Below are positions 52,562 to 62,110 of a stretch of DNA of 64,000 bases, one piece after another; position 1 is the first letter of the stretch; every line of letters begins with the position of its first letter. The notes under the pieces are model-generated. The model did not search any database, was not told where the DNA came from, and saw only the letters and a list, made by a program, of their open reading frames with translations. This stretch comes from Candidatus Methanoperedens sp. (lineage in GTDB: Archaea > Halobacteriota > Methanosarcinia > Methanosarcinales > Methanoperedenaceae), in the NCBI GenBank assembly GCA_012026795.1, contig VEPM01000008.1:62001-126000 (forward strand), given 5' to 3'. Made by a program: the position numbers and the translations under genes.

Positions 52562-53227
52562 GTGATCGTTACAGGAAGCGGAAGGGGCATCGGGGAATAT
52601 ATTGCGAAAAGATTGGGAAGGGAAGGGGGGAATATAGTTGTAACAGGAAGAACAACAAAAGATATAGAAAGAGTAAGCAAAGAAATAAATAATGAAGGTG
52701 GTAGTTCGATTTTCATTAAAGGGGATGTCACAAGAGAAGAAGATGTGAAAAAAGTTATACATGGAGCTATCAAAGAATTCGGGAAAGTTGATGCTGTTGT
52801 GAATAATGCAGGGATCGGATTAAAAAAATATATATGGGAAACCGGTGTCGAAGAATTTGGGGAATTAATAGATGTGAATGTAAAAGGAGTTTTCCTTTAC
52901 ATGAAGCATATTATCCCGGAAATGAAAATAAATGGAGGTTTAATAGTAAATATTTCATCAGGTGCCGGGAAGGAGGGGATTCCAATGCTGGGCGCATATT
53001 GCGCATCGAAATTTGCAGTGATCGGCCTTACCGAATCTGCTGCTGCCGAAGTCAATAATATCAAAATAGTTGCATTATGCCCTGGAAGCGTGGATACAGG
53101 GATGTTCAAGCGGCTATTCCCGGATGAAAAGGCAGACCTCAAACCTGATGAAGTCGCGCAAAAAGTGGCGGATATCTGCATCAATCCGGAAAAATATCGC
53201 CAGGGGCAATCTATTGAACTTTATTAA
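52562..53227 (+). CDS. SDR-family oxidoreductase
   Basis: This 221-aa Rossmann protein has the nucleotide motif TGSGRGIGEYIAKRLG, VNNAGIG, the serine NISSGAGKEG and the catalytic YCASK pair. The start is unusual: from the stop at 52529-52531 to GTG 52562 no ATG, GTG or TTG exists, though the untranslated frame reads FQNKT just before VIVTG, as SDR proteins do. GTG 52562 then makes a protein that begins inside the first beta strand. It follows lplA by 25 bases. Substrate unknown. Confidence 0.88.
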   Translation: MIVTGSGRGIGEYIAKRLGREGGNIVVTGRTTKDIERVSKEINNEGGSSIFIKGDVTREEDVKKVIHGAIKEFGKVDAVVNNAGIGLKKYIWETGVEEFGELIDVNVKGVFLYMKHIIPEMKINGGLIVNISSGAGKEGIPMLGAYCASKFAVIGLTESAAAEVNNIKIVALCPGSVDTGMFKRLFPDEKADLKPDEVAQKVADICINPEKYRQGQSIELY

Positions 53228-53239
53228 AAATGATGGAGG

Positions 53240-53264
53240 CACAGAGCTTTTTTAAGTCTCTGTG
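53240..53264. terminator. Hairpin between converging SDR and NrfD genes
   Basis: CACAGAG (53240-53246) pairs with CTCTGTG (53258-53264) around CTTTTTTAAGT. It lies in the 55-base gap between two converging genes and probably ends both transcripts. Confidence 0.6.
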
Positions 53265-53282
53265 TCAATGAGGCTTTATATA

Positions 53283-54461
53283 TTAATTATGTTCTTGGGT
53301 TTCTTCCTCCATATCTTTCCACGGCGGCAGGATAGCTGTTACAACTCGCAGTATTATGAATGGAAGCATAAATATTATTATTGCAGGTAAAACTCCTTCC
53401 TGGCTGAAGAATTCAGGAACATAAGTAAGTGTTCCTACAAGACTCTTTGAAATTTCCTGGCCTCCGATAACTACATTCCATCTCATGGCAAATACGCCTA
53501 TTACGACAAAAATGCATGAAACGGAAATCATTATCAATTTCAGCGTATCCCGTTTCTTGATAAGGCTGACCAGGAGCAGAAGAATAAATGGTATAAATAT
53601 GCCAAGAGTCAGTTGAATACCCCAGAAAGTAAAGCCGATTTTATCCGAAAGCAGCCTGTTAATAATATCGATATCCTCACGCGAAGCATATTTCATGCTT
53701 ATTATCTCAAGTAATTCCAGTGTTACATCAAGGATCAGGAAGATCCACAGGTAATGTGCAAGTGATTGGAGACATTTATGGTCAATAGCATGTTTCCTGA
53801 TTTTCATTGCGGCAATATAAAGTAAGATCAACAGGGCGATCCCTGATACTATAGCTGACATAAGGAATATGATTGGCATAAGCGGAGTTGACCACCATGG
53901 GTTTGCCTTGATGCCTCCAAATATAAAGCCAACATACCCGTGCAGGAACGCTGCTGAAGGAATGCCGATTATTGCAAGCTTTCTCGCAAACTTTTCATCA
54001 TTGTGCAATGTTTCTTCAGAAATATCAAATGAAAACAGTGCAAGACTTGAATATAACAATTCTTTCCATCCATGTGAACTCAGGGCCTTTTTGACAATAT
54101 CTTCCCTGAAAGAAAGCCATATCTCAAGAACCACAATTATCAGATAGAATGAAAATATGTAACCAAAACCCGACATCGCAGATGTAAGATGTGGGGTGAA
54201 CATGATTTCAATACCACGCTCAGGACGTCCGAGATGAACAAGCAGAGGCATCATTGCGACAAGCAGGAATGACAATGCCGTAAGAAGGGCGAATCTTGCC
54301 ACAGGCTTGATCTCCTTCTTGCCGAAAACATGGTATAATGATGAAGCAATGAAAGCGCCGGCTACAAGACCCGTAATATAAGGATACAATACGATTAATA
54401 TACTCCATTGTATTTCAGATTCATTGGGATAAACATAACCCCATATCAGATTGTCTAACAT
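53283..54461 (-). CDS. NrfD-like quinone-interacting membrane subunit
   Basis: This 392-aa protein has about ten transmembrane segments. It shows the NrfD/PsrC pattern: LIVLYPYITGLVAGAFIASS, MMPLLVHLGRPERGIEIM, then LHGYVGFIFGGIKANPWWST and VIGVFAMRWNVVIGGQEISK, the last two as in other NrfD proteins. NrfD exchanges electrons with quinones. Its start overlaps the Fe-S protein stop by one base (TAATG). The operon reads multihaem c, tetrahaem c, Fe-S, NrfD, a plausible quinol:cytochrome c oxidoreductase. Confidence 0.92.
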   Translation of the reverse strand: MLDNLIWGYVYPNESEIQWSILIVLYPYITGLVAGAFIASSLYHVFGKKEIKPVARFALLTALSFLLVAMMPLLVHLGRPERGIEIMFTPHLTSAMSGFGYIFSFYLIIVVLEIWLSFREDIVKKALSSHGWKELLYSSLALFSFDISEETLHNDEKFARKLAIIGIPSAAFLHGYVGFIFGGIKANPWWSTPLMPIIFLMSAIVSGIALLILLYIAAMKIRKHAIDHKCLQSLAHYLWIFLILDVTLELLEIISMKYASREDIDIINRLLSDKIGFTFWGIQLTLGIFIPFILLLLVSLIKKRDTLKLIMISVSCIFVVIGVFAMRWNVVIGGQEISKSLVGTLTYVPEFFSQEGVLPAIIIFMLPFIILRVVTAILPPWKDMEEETQEHN

Positions 54462-55252
54462 TATCTCACTTCCCGGTCTAAGCCGATATAGAATACCTTG
54501 GGTTTTGTTCCAAGATCAGGTTTAAGAAGATTGATCCTTTCTTCGTCAATTATTTTATTCACTTCACTGTTTTTATCCTTCATGTCTCCGAATTTTCGTG
54601 CCCCTGTAGGACAGGCCTGGACACATGCAGGTAATAAACCTTTAGTTATCCTGTGATAGCACCATGTGCATTTGTCAGCGGTTCCCTTCTCAGTATTAAA
54701 GTACCTTGCCCCATAAGGACATCCCTGAATACAATACCTGCACCCGATACAATATTCATAATCCACAAGAACAACACCATCTTTTGTTGTATATGTCGCA
54801 CCCACCGGGCAAACCTGGACGCATGGTGGATTGTCGCAGTGATTGCAGATCTTTGGTACAAAAAAAGCTTTTTTGATCTCTTCCGCGGGTATGTCATCCT
54901 CGAATCCTTCTATCCCCCCGTCCGGAGAATCGATTACAACTTCTTCTTCCCTTGTTTCAAGTGATGTTTTTTTCACCCTGTATCGTTCGATCCATGTCCT
55001 GTACACTTCTTCATCAAATGGTACCTTGTTTTCCAGTTTACATGCGTTGGCGCACCTTCCACAGCCGATACATTTGCGTGTGTCCACGACATAGCCCCAG
55101 AAATGTTCCTCCCAATTATACCCACCCTGCACAGGTGAGTTTTCAGCTGCAACGGTGTTTATAATAAAAGGTTCTACAATCGCAGCCCCGGCAGTTGCGC
55201 CTATAATGATTTTGCATCCGATCTTAGTAAATTCTCGCCTTGATAAATTCAT
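54461..55252 (-). CDS. Four-cluster [4Fe-4S] electron-transfer protein (NrfC/HybA-like)
   Basis: This is a 263-aa protein. The N-terminus carries a Tat-type signal (SRREFTKIGCKIIIGATAGA), so it acts outside the membrane. Four Cys groups follow: CIGCGRCANACKLE, CNHCDNPPCVQVCPVGA, CIGCRYCIQGCPYGA and CTWCYHRITKGLLPACVQAC, the arrangement for four cubane clusters. It should relay electrons between NrfD and the multihaem cytochromes encoded upstream. Confidence 0.93.
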   Translation of the reverse strand: MNLSRREFTKIGCKIIIGATAGAAIVEPFIINTVAAENSPVQGGYNWEEHFWGYVVDTRKCIGCGRCANACKLENKVPFDEEVYRTWIERYRVKKTSLETREEEVVIDSPDGGIEGFEDDIPAEEIKKAFFVPKICNHCDNPPCVQVCPVGATYTTKDGVVLVDYEYCIGCRYCIQGCPYGARYFNTEKGTADKCTWCYHRITKGLLPACVQACPTGARKFGDMKDKNSEVNKIIDEERINLLKPDLGTKPKVFYIGLDREVR

Positions 55253-55264
55253 ATTATGCCTCCT

Positions 55265-55714
55265 TTATACAAACCACGGCTTATGCGGATTATGACAATA
55301 TACGCATCTTAGATCCTCACCGTGTGTTTCCGGATCGACCTGCGGGAATTCTTCCGGTCTTGCTATCTCCTTAAAGTGGCATTTACCGCAATATTCTCTT
55401 GACTCGTTCGCTTTTTCCAATGGTTCCCTGGCATTAAGAACATGTTTTTCAGCAGGACCATGACATGTTTCACAATTTACAGTTTTATGCCTGTCCTTTA
55501 CCCAGACCGAATAAATTATTTTATGACAATCCTCTTCACCGCAACTTGTCGAACCTGCATAATTGACGCTAAGGTTCCTGATCTCATTTACAGAATCTCC
55601 CCTGTACCATCCGTATTGTCCAAATGAGTCGGGGACAAGCAGGGACCTTACGAGAATAAAAGCAATTATTACAAGAGCTAATAATGTGAAAGCTCTTTTT
55701 AAATGTGGCTGCAT
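55265..55714 (-). CDS. Small tetrahaem cytochrome c
   Basis: This 149-aa protein has an N-terminal membrane anchor (FTLLALVIIAFILVRSLLV) and four haem motifs, CETCH, CGKCH and CVYCH of the normal type and CGEEDCH of the CX4CH type. It lies 12 bases before the Fe-S gene in the same operon. By position it would take electrons from, or give them to, the Fe-S subunit. Spare His (DRHKT, ETHGED, HNPHKP) could be the distal ligands. Confidence 0.9.
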   Translation of the reverse strand: MQPHLKRAFTLLALVIIAFILVRSLLVPDSFGQYGWYRGDSVNEIRNLSVNYAGSTSCGEEDCHKIIYSVWVKDRHKTVNCETCHGPAEKHVLNAREPLEKANESREYCGKCHFKEIARPEEFPQVDPETHGEDLRCVYCHNPHKPWFV

Positions 55715-55763
55715 TACTTATCACCTTTCTATAACTGGATATCGTTTCATTGTTTTTTGGCCT

Positions 55764-56741
55764 TTATTTTTTTCTCAGAATATAGAACACAGCTATCAAC
55801 GAAACTAGTCCAGTCAAACCTATGAATCCAGGTACCTGGGGCGATTCAGTTCTGGTTGGCAAAGGTGTGGGTTTCACGATATCTTCGGCTTTTTTTACTT
55901 CCATATTGGCTGAATCTATTATATCCTCAAAATGTGTGAGATTGAATTCATGCCACATCGGAGCAAGGTCCTGGTATGTTTTCAGGGCATTGTCAGTATA
56001 TTTTTCTGCAAGTCCTACATCTGTTCCGTTCTTCTTTGCCCAGAAAATATCCTCTCTCGCATTTTCTATATTGAATTTTAACTTGTTTACTTTCCTTAGC
56101 ATATCCTCTGCCTTGAGCGGTATGTCGTAAGGCGCTACTTTTTTATAAACGGAATGACAGTTACCGCAGGAGTTCCTGAAATCTTCAGGGTTAAGAACTG
56201 TGAAAGTATGTGGATGATGGCATGTTGTGCATGTCGGAGCAAGCTCCAATGATTCAAGCTTTTTATAATGTGTACTGTTTTCAAAATTATCAAGTTCTTT
56301 TGGATGGCATTTGCCGCAGGTCTTTGGAACATTAGTATAATAAACGGGGCTTTCAGGGTCGGTAATGTTCCTGAAAGTGTGCGCTTTTTCTTTAGTAGCC
56401 TGTTTGACGTCTCCTCCATGGCATTGCTCACATGTTACTCCTTTCACAGCATGAAGCGATTCCTGCCATTGCTGGTAATTGGCGGTCGCAAGCTGTCTTA
56501 CCCTGTCTTCATGGCACTCAAGGGAACACTGGGCATTTCGTTCAAGATGCTGTATCCTTATCTGGTTAAAGCGTTTTTGCTCTTCGATAAAAGGAGTTAA
56601 CGTTTTATGACAATCAATGCATGAATTTTCAGATGCATTCGCTCCTGAGAGAAATACCGAAATTCCTGCTAAAATTAGTAATACAATTATGATTTTATTA
56701 AATAATACTATTCGCATTTTATTCTTACCTTCCGTTTTCAA
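55764..56741 (-). CDS. Multihaem cytochrome c with PGF-CTERM-like anchor
   Basis: This 325-aa protein may start at residue 9 (MRIVLFNKIIIVLLILAG). After the signal peptide are five CXXCH motifs (CIDCH, CEQCH, CGKCH, CTTCH, CGNCH) and one CX3CH (CSLECH). A helical part (about 205-290) has a possible coiled coil. The C-terminus, TESPQVPGFIGLTGLVSLIA followed by a basic end, is a PGF-CTERM-like sorting signal handled by archaeosortase, which would fix the protein to the cell surface. It is the first gene of the NrfD operon. Confidence 0.9.
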   Translation of the reverse strand: MKTEGKNKMRIVLFNKIIIVLLILAGISVFLSGANASENSCIDCHKTLTPFIEEQKRFNQIRIQHLERNAQCSLECHEDRVRQLATANYQQWQESLHAVKGVTCEQCHGGDVKQATKEKAHTFRNITDPESPVYYTNVPKTCGKCHPKELDNFENSTHYKKLESLELAPTCTTCHHPHTFTVLNPEDFRNSCGNCHSVYKKVAPYDIPLKAEDMLRKVNKLKFNIENAREDIFWAKKNGTDVGLAEKYTDNALKTYQDLAPMWHEFNLTHFEDIIDSANMEVKKAEDIVKPTPLPTRTESPQVPGFIGLTGLVSLIAVFYILRKK

Positions 56742-56863
56742 ATTGTTTTTTAATTTATACCCTTTATACCGTTTTAAATCTATCGTTTTTCTAATTTCAA
56801 CTAACCCGTTATTTCGATATTTATATCTTTTGGTTTTAATTTTCTACCAGATCCAATAAATTT

Positions 56864-57892
56864 TTAAAGTTTTCCTTTCTTCCTTAGAAGCTCAGCATTC
56901 AGGACACTTGCACCTGCTGCGCCTCTTATGGTATTATGGCCCATGCAGATGTATCGTATGCCTGGCCGTATGCGTCCGACAGAAACTGTCATGCCCCCTC
57001 CGATATTCCTGTCCATGCGAGGCTGCGGTCTGTCTTTTTCTTCCTTTACTTCGATCACTGGTGTGGGTTCTGTCGGCAATTCGGATAAACCTGGATCAAA
57101 ATCAAGGAATGCCTGTTTAACGTCATCAATTGAGGGATTATCTGCCATTTCCACCCATACAGCCTCAGTATGCCCATCTATAACCATAACACGATTGCAG
57201 CTTGCGCTTACCTTGAATGGTGCATCAATTACCTCACTGCCGTTAAATTCTCCAAGCAGTTTCTTTGTCTCGGTTTCAACCTTTTCTTCTTCCTGGCCGA
57301 TATAAGGAATAACATTATCAAGGATTGCCATTGATGGAACCCCATCATAACCTGCTCCCGAGATTGCCTGCATGGATGCAAGATATATTTTTTCAATATT
57401 AAATCTGGCAAGCGGCCTCAGCGTGACGGCCATCATTATAGTCGTACAATTGGGATTTGTGACAACATATCCGTCCCATTTACGCTTATCCTGCTGAATA
57501 TCTATCAGGCCAAGATGCCCGGGATTGACTTCAGGAATGACAAGAGGAACGTCTTTCACCATACGTAAAGCGCTTGCATTACTTGCGACAACAAAACCCG
57601 CTTTTGCAAATTCAGGCTCGACAGTTTTGGCAAGGTCAGTGGGAAGAGCAGAAAAAACAATATCTGCATCAACCTTCTTTGGATCAACAGGCACAACTTC
57701 CATATCGCCGACGTTTTCAGGGATTTTACTTTCAAGCCTCCAGCTGGCAGCATCACCATATTTTTTTCCTGCGCTTTTGTCTGAAGCTGCCAGAGATGTC
57801 AATTCAAACCATGGATGTTTGCTCAACAGTTCTATAAATCGCTGTCCTACATTGCCTGTTGCTCCAAGGACTCCTGCTTTTATTTTTTGCAT
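56864..57892 (-). CDS. asd: Aspartate-semialdehyde dehydrogenase (archaeal type)
   Basis: This is a 342-aa protein from ATG 57892 ([20 protein letters not shown]). The catalytic cysteine lies in [19 protein letters not shown] near residue 150 and the NADP motif in [10 protein letters not shown]. It catalyses the second step from aspartate to lysine, threonine, methionine and, in methanogens, other products. It directly follows the ferredoxin gene (one-base gap), so they are probably translated together. Confidence 0.95.
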   Translation of the reverse strand: MQKIKAGVLGATGNVGQRFIELLSKHPWFELTSLAASDKSAGKKYGDAASWRLESKIPENVGDMEVVPVDPKKVDADIVFSALPTDLAKTVEPEFAKAGFVVASNASALRMVKDVPLVIPEVNPGHLGLIDIQQDKRKWDGYVVTNPNCTTIMMAVTLRPLARFNIEKIYLASMQAISGAGYDGVPSMAILDNVIPYIGQEEEKVETETKKLLGEFNGSEVIDAPFKVSASCNRVMVIDGHTEAVWVEMADNPSIDDVKQAFLDFDPGLSELPTEPTPVIEVKEEKDRPQPRMDRNIGGGMTVSVGRIRPGIRYICMGHNTIRGAAGASVLNAELLRKKGKL

Positions 57893-57893
57893 A

Positions 57894-58067
57894 TCATTCC
57901 ATCGAAATAGCACTGCTCGGGCAGGCATCAACACAGGTGCCGCATTCGGTGCACTCTTCCGGGTCTACTTTTGCCTTGTCATCTTTCAGTTCGATCGCAG
58001 TTGCAGGGCATTCATCAACGCATGTTCCACAACCGGTACATTCATCATTGTTTACTTTTGCTGCCAT
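57894..58067 (-). CDS. 2[4Fe-4S] ferredoxin
   Basis: This 57-aa protein has two cluster motifs, [18 protein letters not shown] and [17 protein letters not shown], each CxxCxxCxxxCP, so it is a small bacterial-type ferredoxin. It sits just before asd on the minus strand and diverges from the aminotransferase gene (101 bases between). The ATG at 58065-58067 follows an AGGTGA ribosome site. Confidence 0.95.
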   Translation of the reverse strand: MAAKVNNDECTGCGTCVDECPATAIELKDDKAKVDPEECTECGTCVDACPSSAISME

Positions 58068-58168
58068 TTAAGTCACCTTTTGCCTACCATTGAATACGTA
58101 AAATATAAACATAACGGTTTGACTCAAATGAAAGTCTAAATATACACCAAAGTCTTTTTAAGTGGTCT

Positions 58169-59314
58169 ATGTTAGCCCGCAGAACCGGTTATTTTGTCGA
58201 GTCGGTCATTCGAGATATGACACGCCTTTCATTAAAACATAATGCAATCAATCTTGCGCAGGGGTTTCCCGACTTTCCTGCCCCGATTACGCTAAAGCAA
58301 GCAGCAGCCACCGCGATCATGGAAGATTATAACCAGTATTCTGTCACCTGGGGAGCAAAAGACCTGAGGGATGAGATATCACGAAAAGCACGGGAATATA
58401 ATCATATCGAAGCGGACCCTGAAAGTGAGATCACTCTGACTTGCGGGTCTACCGAAGCAATGATGGCATCAATGCTTGCCCTGATAAATGAAGGCGACGA
58501 AGCAATAATATTTGAGCCATTCTACGAGAACTACGGGCCGGATGCCGCTGTTTCGGGGGCTGTTCCGAGATTTGTGCCCCTTAATGATGATAACAGCATC
58601 GATGAAGATGCCCTTGAATCTGCATTCAACAGGAAAACACGTGTCATAATCCTCAATACGCCCAACAATCCCTGCGGAAAGGTTTTCACAAAAGGCGAGC
58701 TGAAAATGATCGCCGACCTTTGCGTTGACAATGATGTCATTGCGGTTACTGATGAAATATATGAACACATCCTTTATGACAACAGGAAGCATATCAGTAT
58801 CGCGTCCCTTGATGGTATGAGAGACAGGACAATAACGATAAGCGGGTTCTCAAAAACCTACAGCGTCACAGGATGGCGTATCGGCTACGCCCTTGCTGAA
58901 AAGAGTCTGACATCCGCAATAAGGAAGGTGCATGATTTTCTCACAGTCGGCGCACCTGCACCGCTCCAGCATGCATGCGTAACAGCATTGAGATACCCTG
59001 ATTCTTATTATAAGGAGCTTGCAAGTATGTATGACGAAAAACGAAGGTTCCTCCATAGCGCTTTAATAAAAGCCGGATTCAAGTGCAATATGCCCGAAGG
59101 TGCATATTACATATTAGCTGACATCCCCGAAGGCGTAAATATGGATGATATGGCTTTTGCAAAATATATGGTAAGTGGAATCGGTGTGGCTGCTGTTCCC
59201 GGAAGCAGTTTCTACAAGAGCGAAGCAGGGAAACATAAATTACGCTTTACCTTTTCCAAAAAGGATGAGACGCTCATGGAAGCGGCGCAGCGGCTTGATA
59301 AGCTGGAGATTTAA
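58169..59314 (+). CDS. Class I/II PLP aminotransferase (aspartate aminotransferase-like)
   Basis: This 381-aa protein has the class I/II pattern: INLAQGFPDFPAPITLKQAA, VILNTPNNPCGKVFTKGEL, VITDEIYEHILYDNRKH-like AVTDEIYEHILYDNRKHISI, the PLP lysine in ISGFSKTYSVTGWRIGYALA near residue 232 and RFTFSKKDETLMEAA at the end. It probably transaminates aspartate or an aromatic/branched substrate. Its position opposite asd and ferredoxin fits amino acid synthesis. Confidence 0.9.
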   Translation: MLARRTGYFVESVIRDMTRLSLKHNAINLAQGFPDFPAPITLKQAAATAIMEDYNQYSVTWGAKDLRDEISRKAREYNHIEADPESEITLTCGSTEAMMASMLALINEGDEAIIFEPFYENYGPDAAVSGAVPRFVPLNDDNSIDEDALESAFNRKTRVIILNTPNNPCGKVFTKGELKMIADLCVDNDVIAVTDEIYEHILYDNRKHISIASLDGMRDRTITISGFSKTYSVTGWRIGYALAEKSLTSAIRKVHDFLTVGAPAPLQHACVTALRYPDSYYKELASMYDEKRRFLHSALIKAGFKCNMPEGAYYILADIPEGVNMDDMAFAKYMVSGIGVAAVPGSSFYKSEAGKHKLRFTFSKKDETLMEAAQRLDKLEI

Positions 59315-59529
59315 TAAAATAAGTGTTTTTAATAGAAGAACATTTGGTTTCTGTTCTTAAAAAAGTTTGTTTCAGAACAGTTCACTAAAGGTTTCTATAC
59401 TACAATTGTAGCTCGTCAAGGCGCAACTTAATGAACTGCGATTGTTTGGACTCAAAAATTTAGAAACTGATTAATACCATAGAAAGAACACTCATAAGCT
59501 ATTTGTATAATAATATTAATCTTGTTGGC

Positions 59530-61446
59530 GTGAAGCTACTTTCATTTGAGATCAAAAATTACAAGTGCATTGAATCGGTTATAGTTCCCGAATGCTTAAA
59601 TTTGACAAATTTCATTGGCAGAAATAGTGGTGGAAAAACTAGCATTTTTGAAGCTCTTAAATATATCAGGAAAATTCACCAACCTCTTGAAGAAGCTGTC
59701 ATGAGAGAGATTGTTCATGGAGGTATTGGAAAGTATGATAGTAAATTTATAATTATATCTTATTTATTTGAAATTCCTGAAAACTTAAGAAGGGAATATA
59801 TCATTCATTTCCTTAACGTTGCTGAAAGTGCTTATACAATCCTTGTTGGTACTAATCTTTTTAAAAAAGTAGAAATTAAAATCAAATTAAGAGTAAGAGG
59901 AACCGAAAATCCCCTAACAAGTTTAGATAATATGTTTATATTAGATTCAATGAATATTTCTAATTCAAAAGGTGAATTTGTTCCCATTTTTATAGACTAT
60001 ATTCCAGATCAACAATTGATACGTTTTAGCTTATTTCAATTTATCCAAAATCCACAACCACGTCAGTTAACTTCGGCGATAATTGATAATGAGCTTAGAG
60101 AAGCTTTAGGGAAAAAATCTGGAAATAGAATAGATCAAAGATTAGGGAGTAGTTCATCTCTGCAGGGAAAAATAATTCACGAAATTATTAACACTATAAA
60201 ATCGATCAGTGCAATCAGAGAGAGCAACAAACGAATTGGCATGGAATTTAAGGAAAATGTGGGGGAACGAGGAAGCGACCTTGTTGGATTAATGGATACA
60301 TTATTTAGAAAAAATCATAATAGGTTTCTTCATATCGTGGATATATGTAAAAAAATCTTTCCCGATATTATCGATATACATCCTGATCCACTCCCAGGTA
60401 ATCAAGTTAGGATTGTAGTGAAAAAAAGACTTCTTCAAAATGAAATTGATTTGGCACAAGAAGGTTCTGGAATAGATCAGCTTTTTATAATAATCTGGTC
60501 AATTGCCACCGCTGAAAAGGGTACTATATGGTTCTTGGATGAACCAGAATTGCATTTACATCCAGGAGCGCAGAAATTATTATATGACTTTTTCCACGAA
60601 GAATCTGAAAATGGAAAACAAATATTAGTAGCTACACATTCAATGGTCTTTATTCACAACAGTAAACCCGAAGAAATTTACATGATGGTGGATAACGAAG
60701 GCAAAACACAAGCAATTCGAATGTCTGATTTAGTTCCACCTGAACGAAGGACCTCAACAGAGGGTATAAATAAAATTAGAAATGAGATTTATAAAGTTCT
60801 TGGTTATGAGCCAATATTTTCATTTGAACCTAAAACTGTCGCCTTCATCGAAGGCTCTGCAGATGAAGGTATTATAAAAGCATTTGCCAAAACATTATTT
60901 AATAAAGAGATTGATGAAAATTCATCACGATTTGTAATTGCAGGAAGCTCCGGTGCCTTAGAATCTTATGGGCCGATGCTTGTTTATGCAATGATGGGGA
61001 AAAAAGTAATAATAATTAGAGATAACGATACAGCAAAATCGACAGAATTAAAAGATAAAATGCTTCGATTAGAAACACAATATAGAAAACAAGCAAGAAT
61101 TAATACACCAATCTTATCCGATGAAAACTTTTATTTTTACCCTGATAACGTAAGTTCGATTGAATATTACTTATTAGATGCAAAGGCTATTGTTGAATCA
61201 TACAATTTACCAGAACCAGAGAGAGAAGTAAAAATTAAAGAAATTTCAGATGAAATAGAGAGAACAAAAAGAACCCCAAGGCAAGGAAAATTCAGGGCGA
61301 AAACTTTTTTAGATTCATTATGTAAGCAATATTTTGGCTCATATAAAGAGGTTGATAACGCTATAGCTATTGCTGAGAGGATACCTAAAGAGGTTATAGA
61401 AACATATCCAGAACTTGTTACATTAATAAATAGAATATGCAGTTAA
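59530..61446 (+). CDS. OLD-family ATP-dependent nuclease (AAA plus TOPRIM)
   Basis: This is a 638-aa protein; the GTG at 59530 (VKLLSFEIKNYKCIESV) is the natural start, though a TTG nine codons earlier is open too. The SMC-like ATPase half has Walker A IGRNSGGKTSIFEALKY near residue 30 and IWFLDEPELHLHPGAQKL (Walker B) near 335. The C-terminal TOPRIM half has VAFIEGSADEGIIKAF and IIIRDNDTAKS, the acids of the metal site. OLD nucleases act in defence and recombination. It is plainly more AT-rich than its neighbours. No Gabija-like helicase is adjacent. Confidence 0.92.
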   Translation: MKLLSFEIKNYKCIESVIVPECLNLTNFIGRNSGGKTSIFEALKYIRKIHQPLEEAVMREIVHGGIGKYDSKFIIISYLFEIPENLRREYIIHFLNVAESAYTILVGTNLFKKVEIKIKLRVRGTENPLTSLDNMFILDSMNISNSKGEFVPIFIDYIPDQQLIRFSLFQFIQNPQPRQLTSAIIDNELREALGKKSGNRIDQRLGSSSSLQGKIIHEIINTIKSISAIRESNKRIGMEFKENVGERGSDLVGLMDTLFRKNHNRFLHIVDICKKIFPDIIDIHPDPLPGNQVRIVVKKRLLQNEIDLAQEGSGIDQLFIIIWSIATAEKGTIWFLDEPELHLHPGAQKLLYDFFHEESENGKQILVATHSMVFIHNSKPEEIYMMVDNEGKTQAIRMSDLVPPERRTSTEGINKIRNEIYKVLGYEPIFSFEPKTVAFIEGSADEGIIKAFAKTLFNKEIDENSSRFVIAGSSGALESYGPMLVYAMMGKKVIIIRDNDTAKSTELKDKMLRLETQYRKQARINTPILSDENFYFYPDNVSSIEYYLLDAKAIVESYNLPEPEREVKIKEISDEIERTKRTPRQGKFRAKTFLDSLCKQYFGSYKEVDNAIAIAERIPKEVIETYPELVTLINRICS

Positions 61447-61498
61447 TTATAATAAAATAACCCTTTAAGAATAAAATAAACTACACAATAGGAACAAA

Positions 61499-62110
61499 AT
61501 GAAAACCATTATCATCGACTATGGACTCGGTAACCTTCGAAGCATCGAAAAAGCCCTTCAATACGTTGGCGCAGAGGTTGAAATATCAAAAGAAGCACAC
61601 GTAATAGACAAGGCCGATGCACTTATTCTTCCAGGTGTAGGTGCATTTCGCGATGCTATGATGCATTTTTCAACGCTTGAACGTGTGGTAAAAGACGCGG
61701 TTGATGAGGGAAAACCGCTTCTCGGGATTTGCCTGGGAATGCAAATGCTGGCCACAGAAAGTGAAGAAGGGGGCCTGCATAAGGGCATTGATATAATCCC
61801 GGGGCGCGTAACTCGTTTTCCCGCTTCTGAATTAAAGGTACCGCACATGGGATGGAATTCTCTTATCAAAAAGAAGGACATACCATTATTGAGAGGGATT
61901 GATAATGGTTCATTCGTATATTTTGTGCATTCGTTCCATGTGAGTACTGATGAAAAGTATGAAGTTGCCATGTGTGACTACGGGCTTCAATTCCCGGCGA
62001 TTATTGCCAGCGAAGCAGGAAATGTGATCGGGACACAATTCCATCCGGAGAAAAGCGGTGTAACAGGACTTCGGATGCTTCGTAATTTTGTGGAGAATTA
62101 TGGACATTGA
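61499..62110 (+). CDS. hisH: Imidazole glycerol phosphate synthase, glutaminase subunit HisH
   Basis: This 203-aa class I glutaminase has the nucleophile Cys in LLGICLGMQMLA near residue 81 and the His/Glu pair in TQFHPEKSGVTGL near 182. It supplies ammonia to HisF in histidine biosynthesis. It opens MKTIIIDYGLGNLRSIEKAL. HisF and other his genes are not in the window. Its end overlaps the AIR-synthase-like gene by 11 bases. Confidence 0.96.
   Translation: MKTIIIDYGLGNLRSIEKALQYVGAEVEISKEAHVIDKADALILPGVGAFRDAMMHFSTLERVVKDAVDEGKPLLGICLGMQMLATESEEGGLHKGIDIIPGRVTRFPASELKVPHMGWNSLIKKKDIPLLRGIDNGSFVYFVHSFHVSTDEKYEVAMCDYGLQFPAIIASEAGNVIGTQFHPEKSGVTGLRMLRNFVENYGH

Noticed and set aside
59530-61446. 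A Gabija defence system
   Set aside because: An OLD-type GajA-like protein is present, but no UvrD-like GajB helicase lies next to it; hisH follows.
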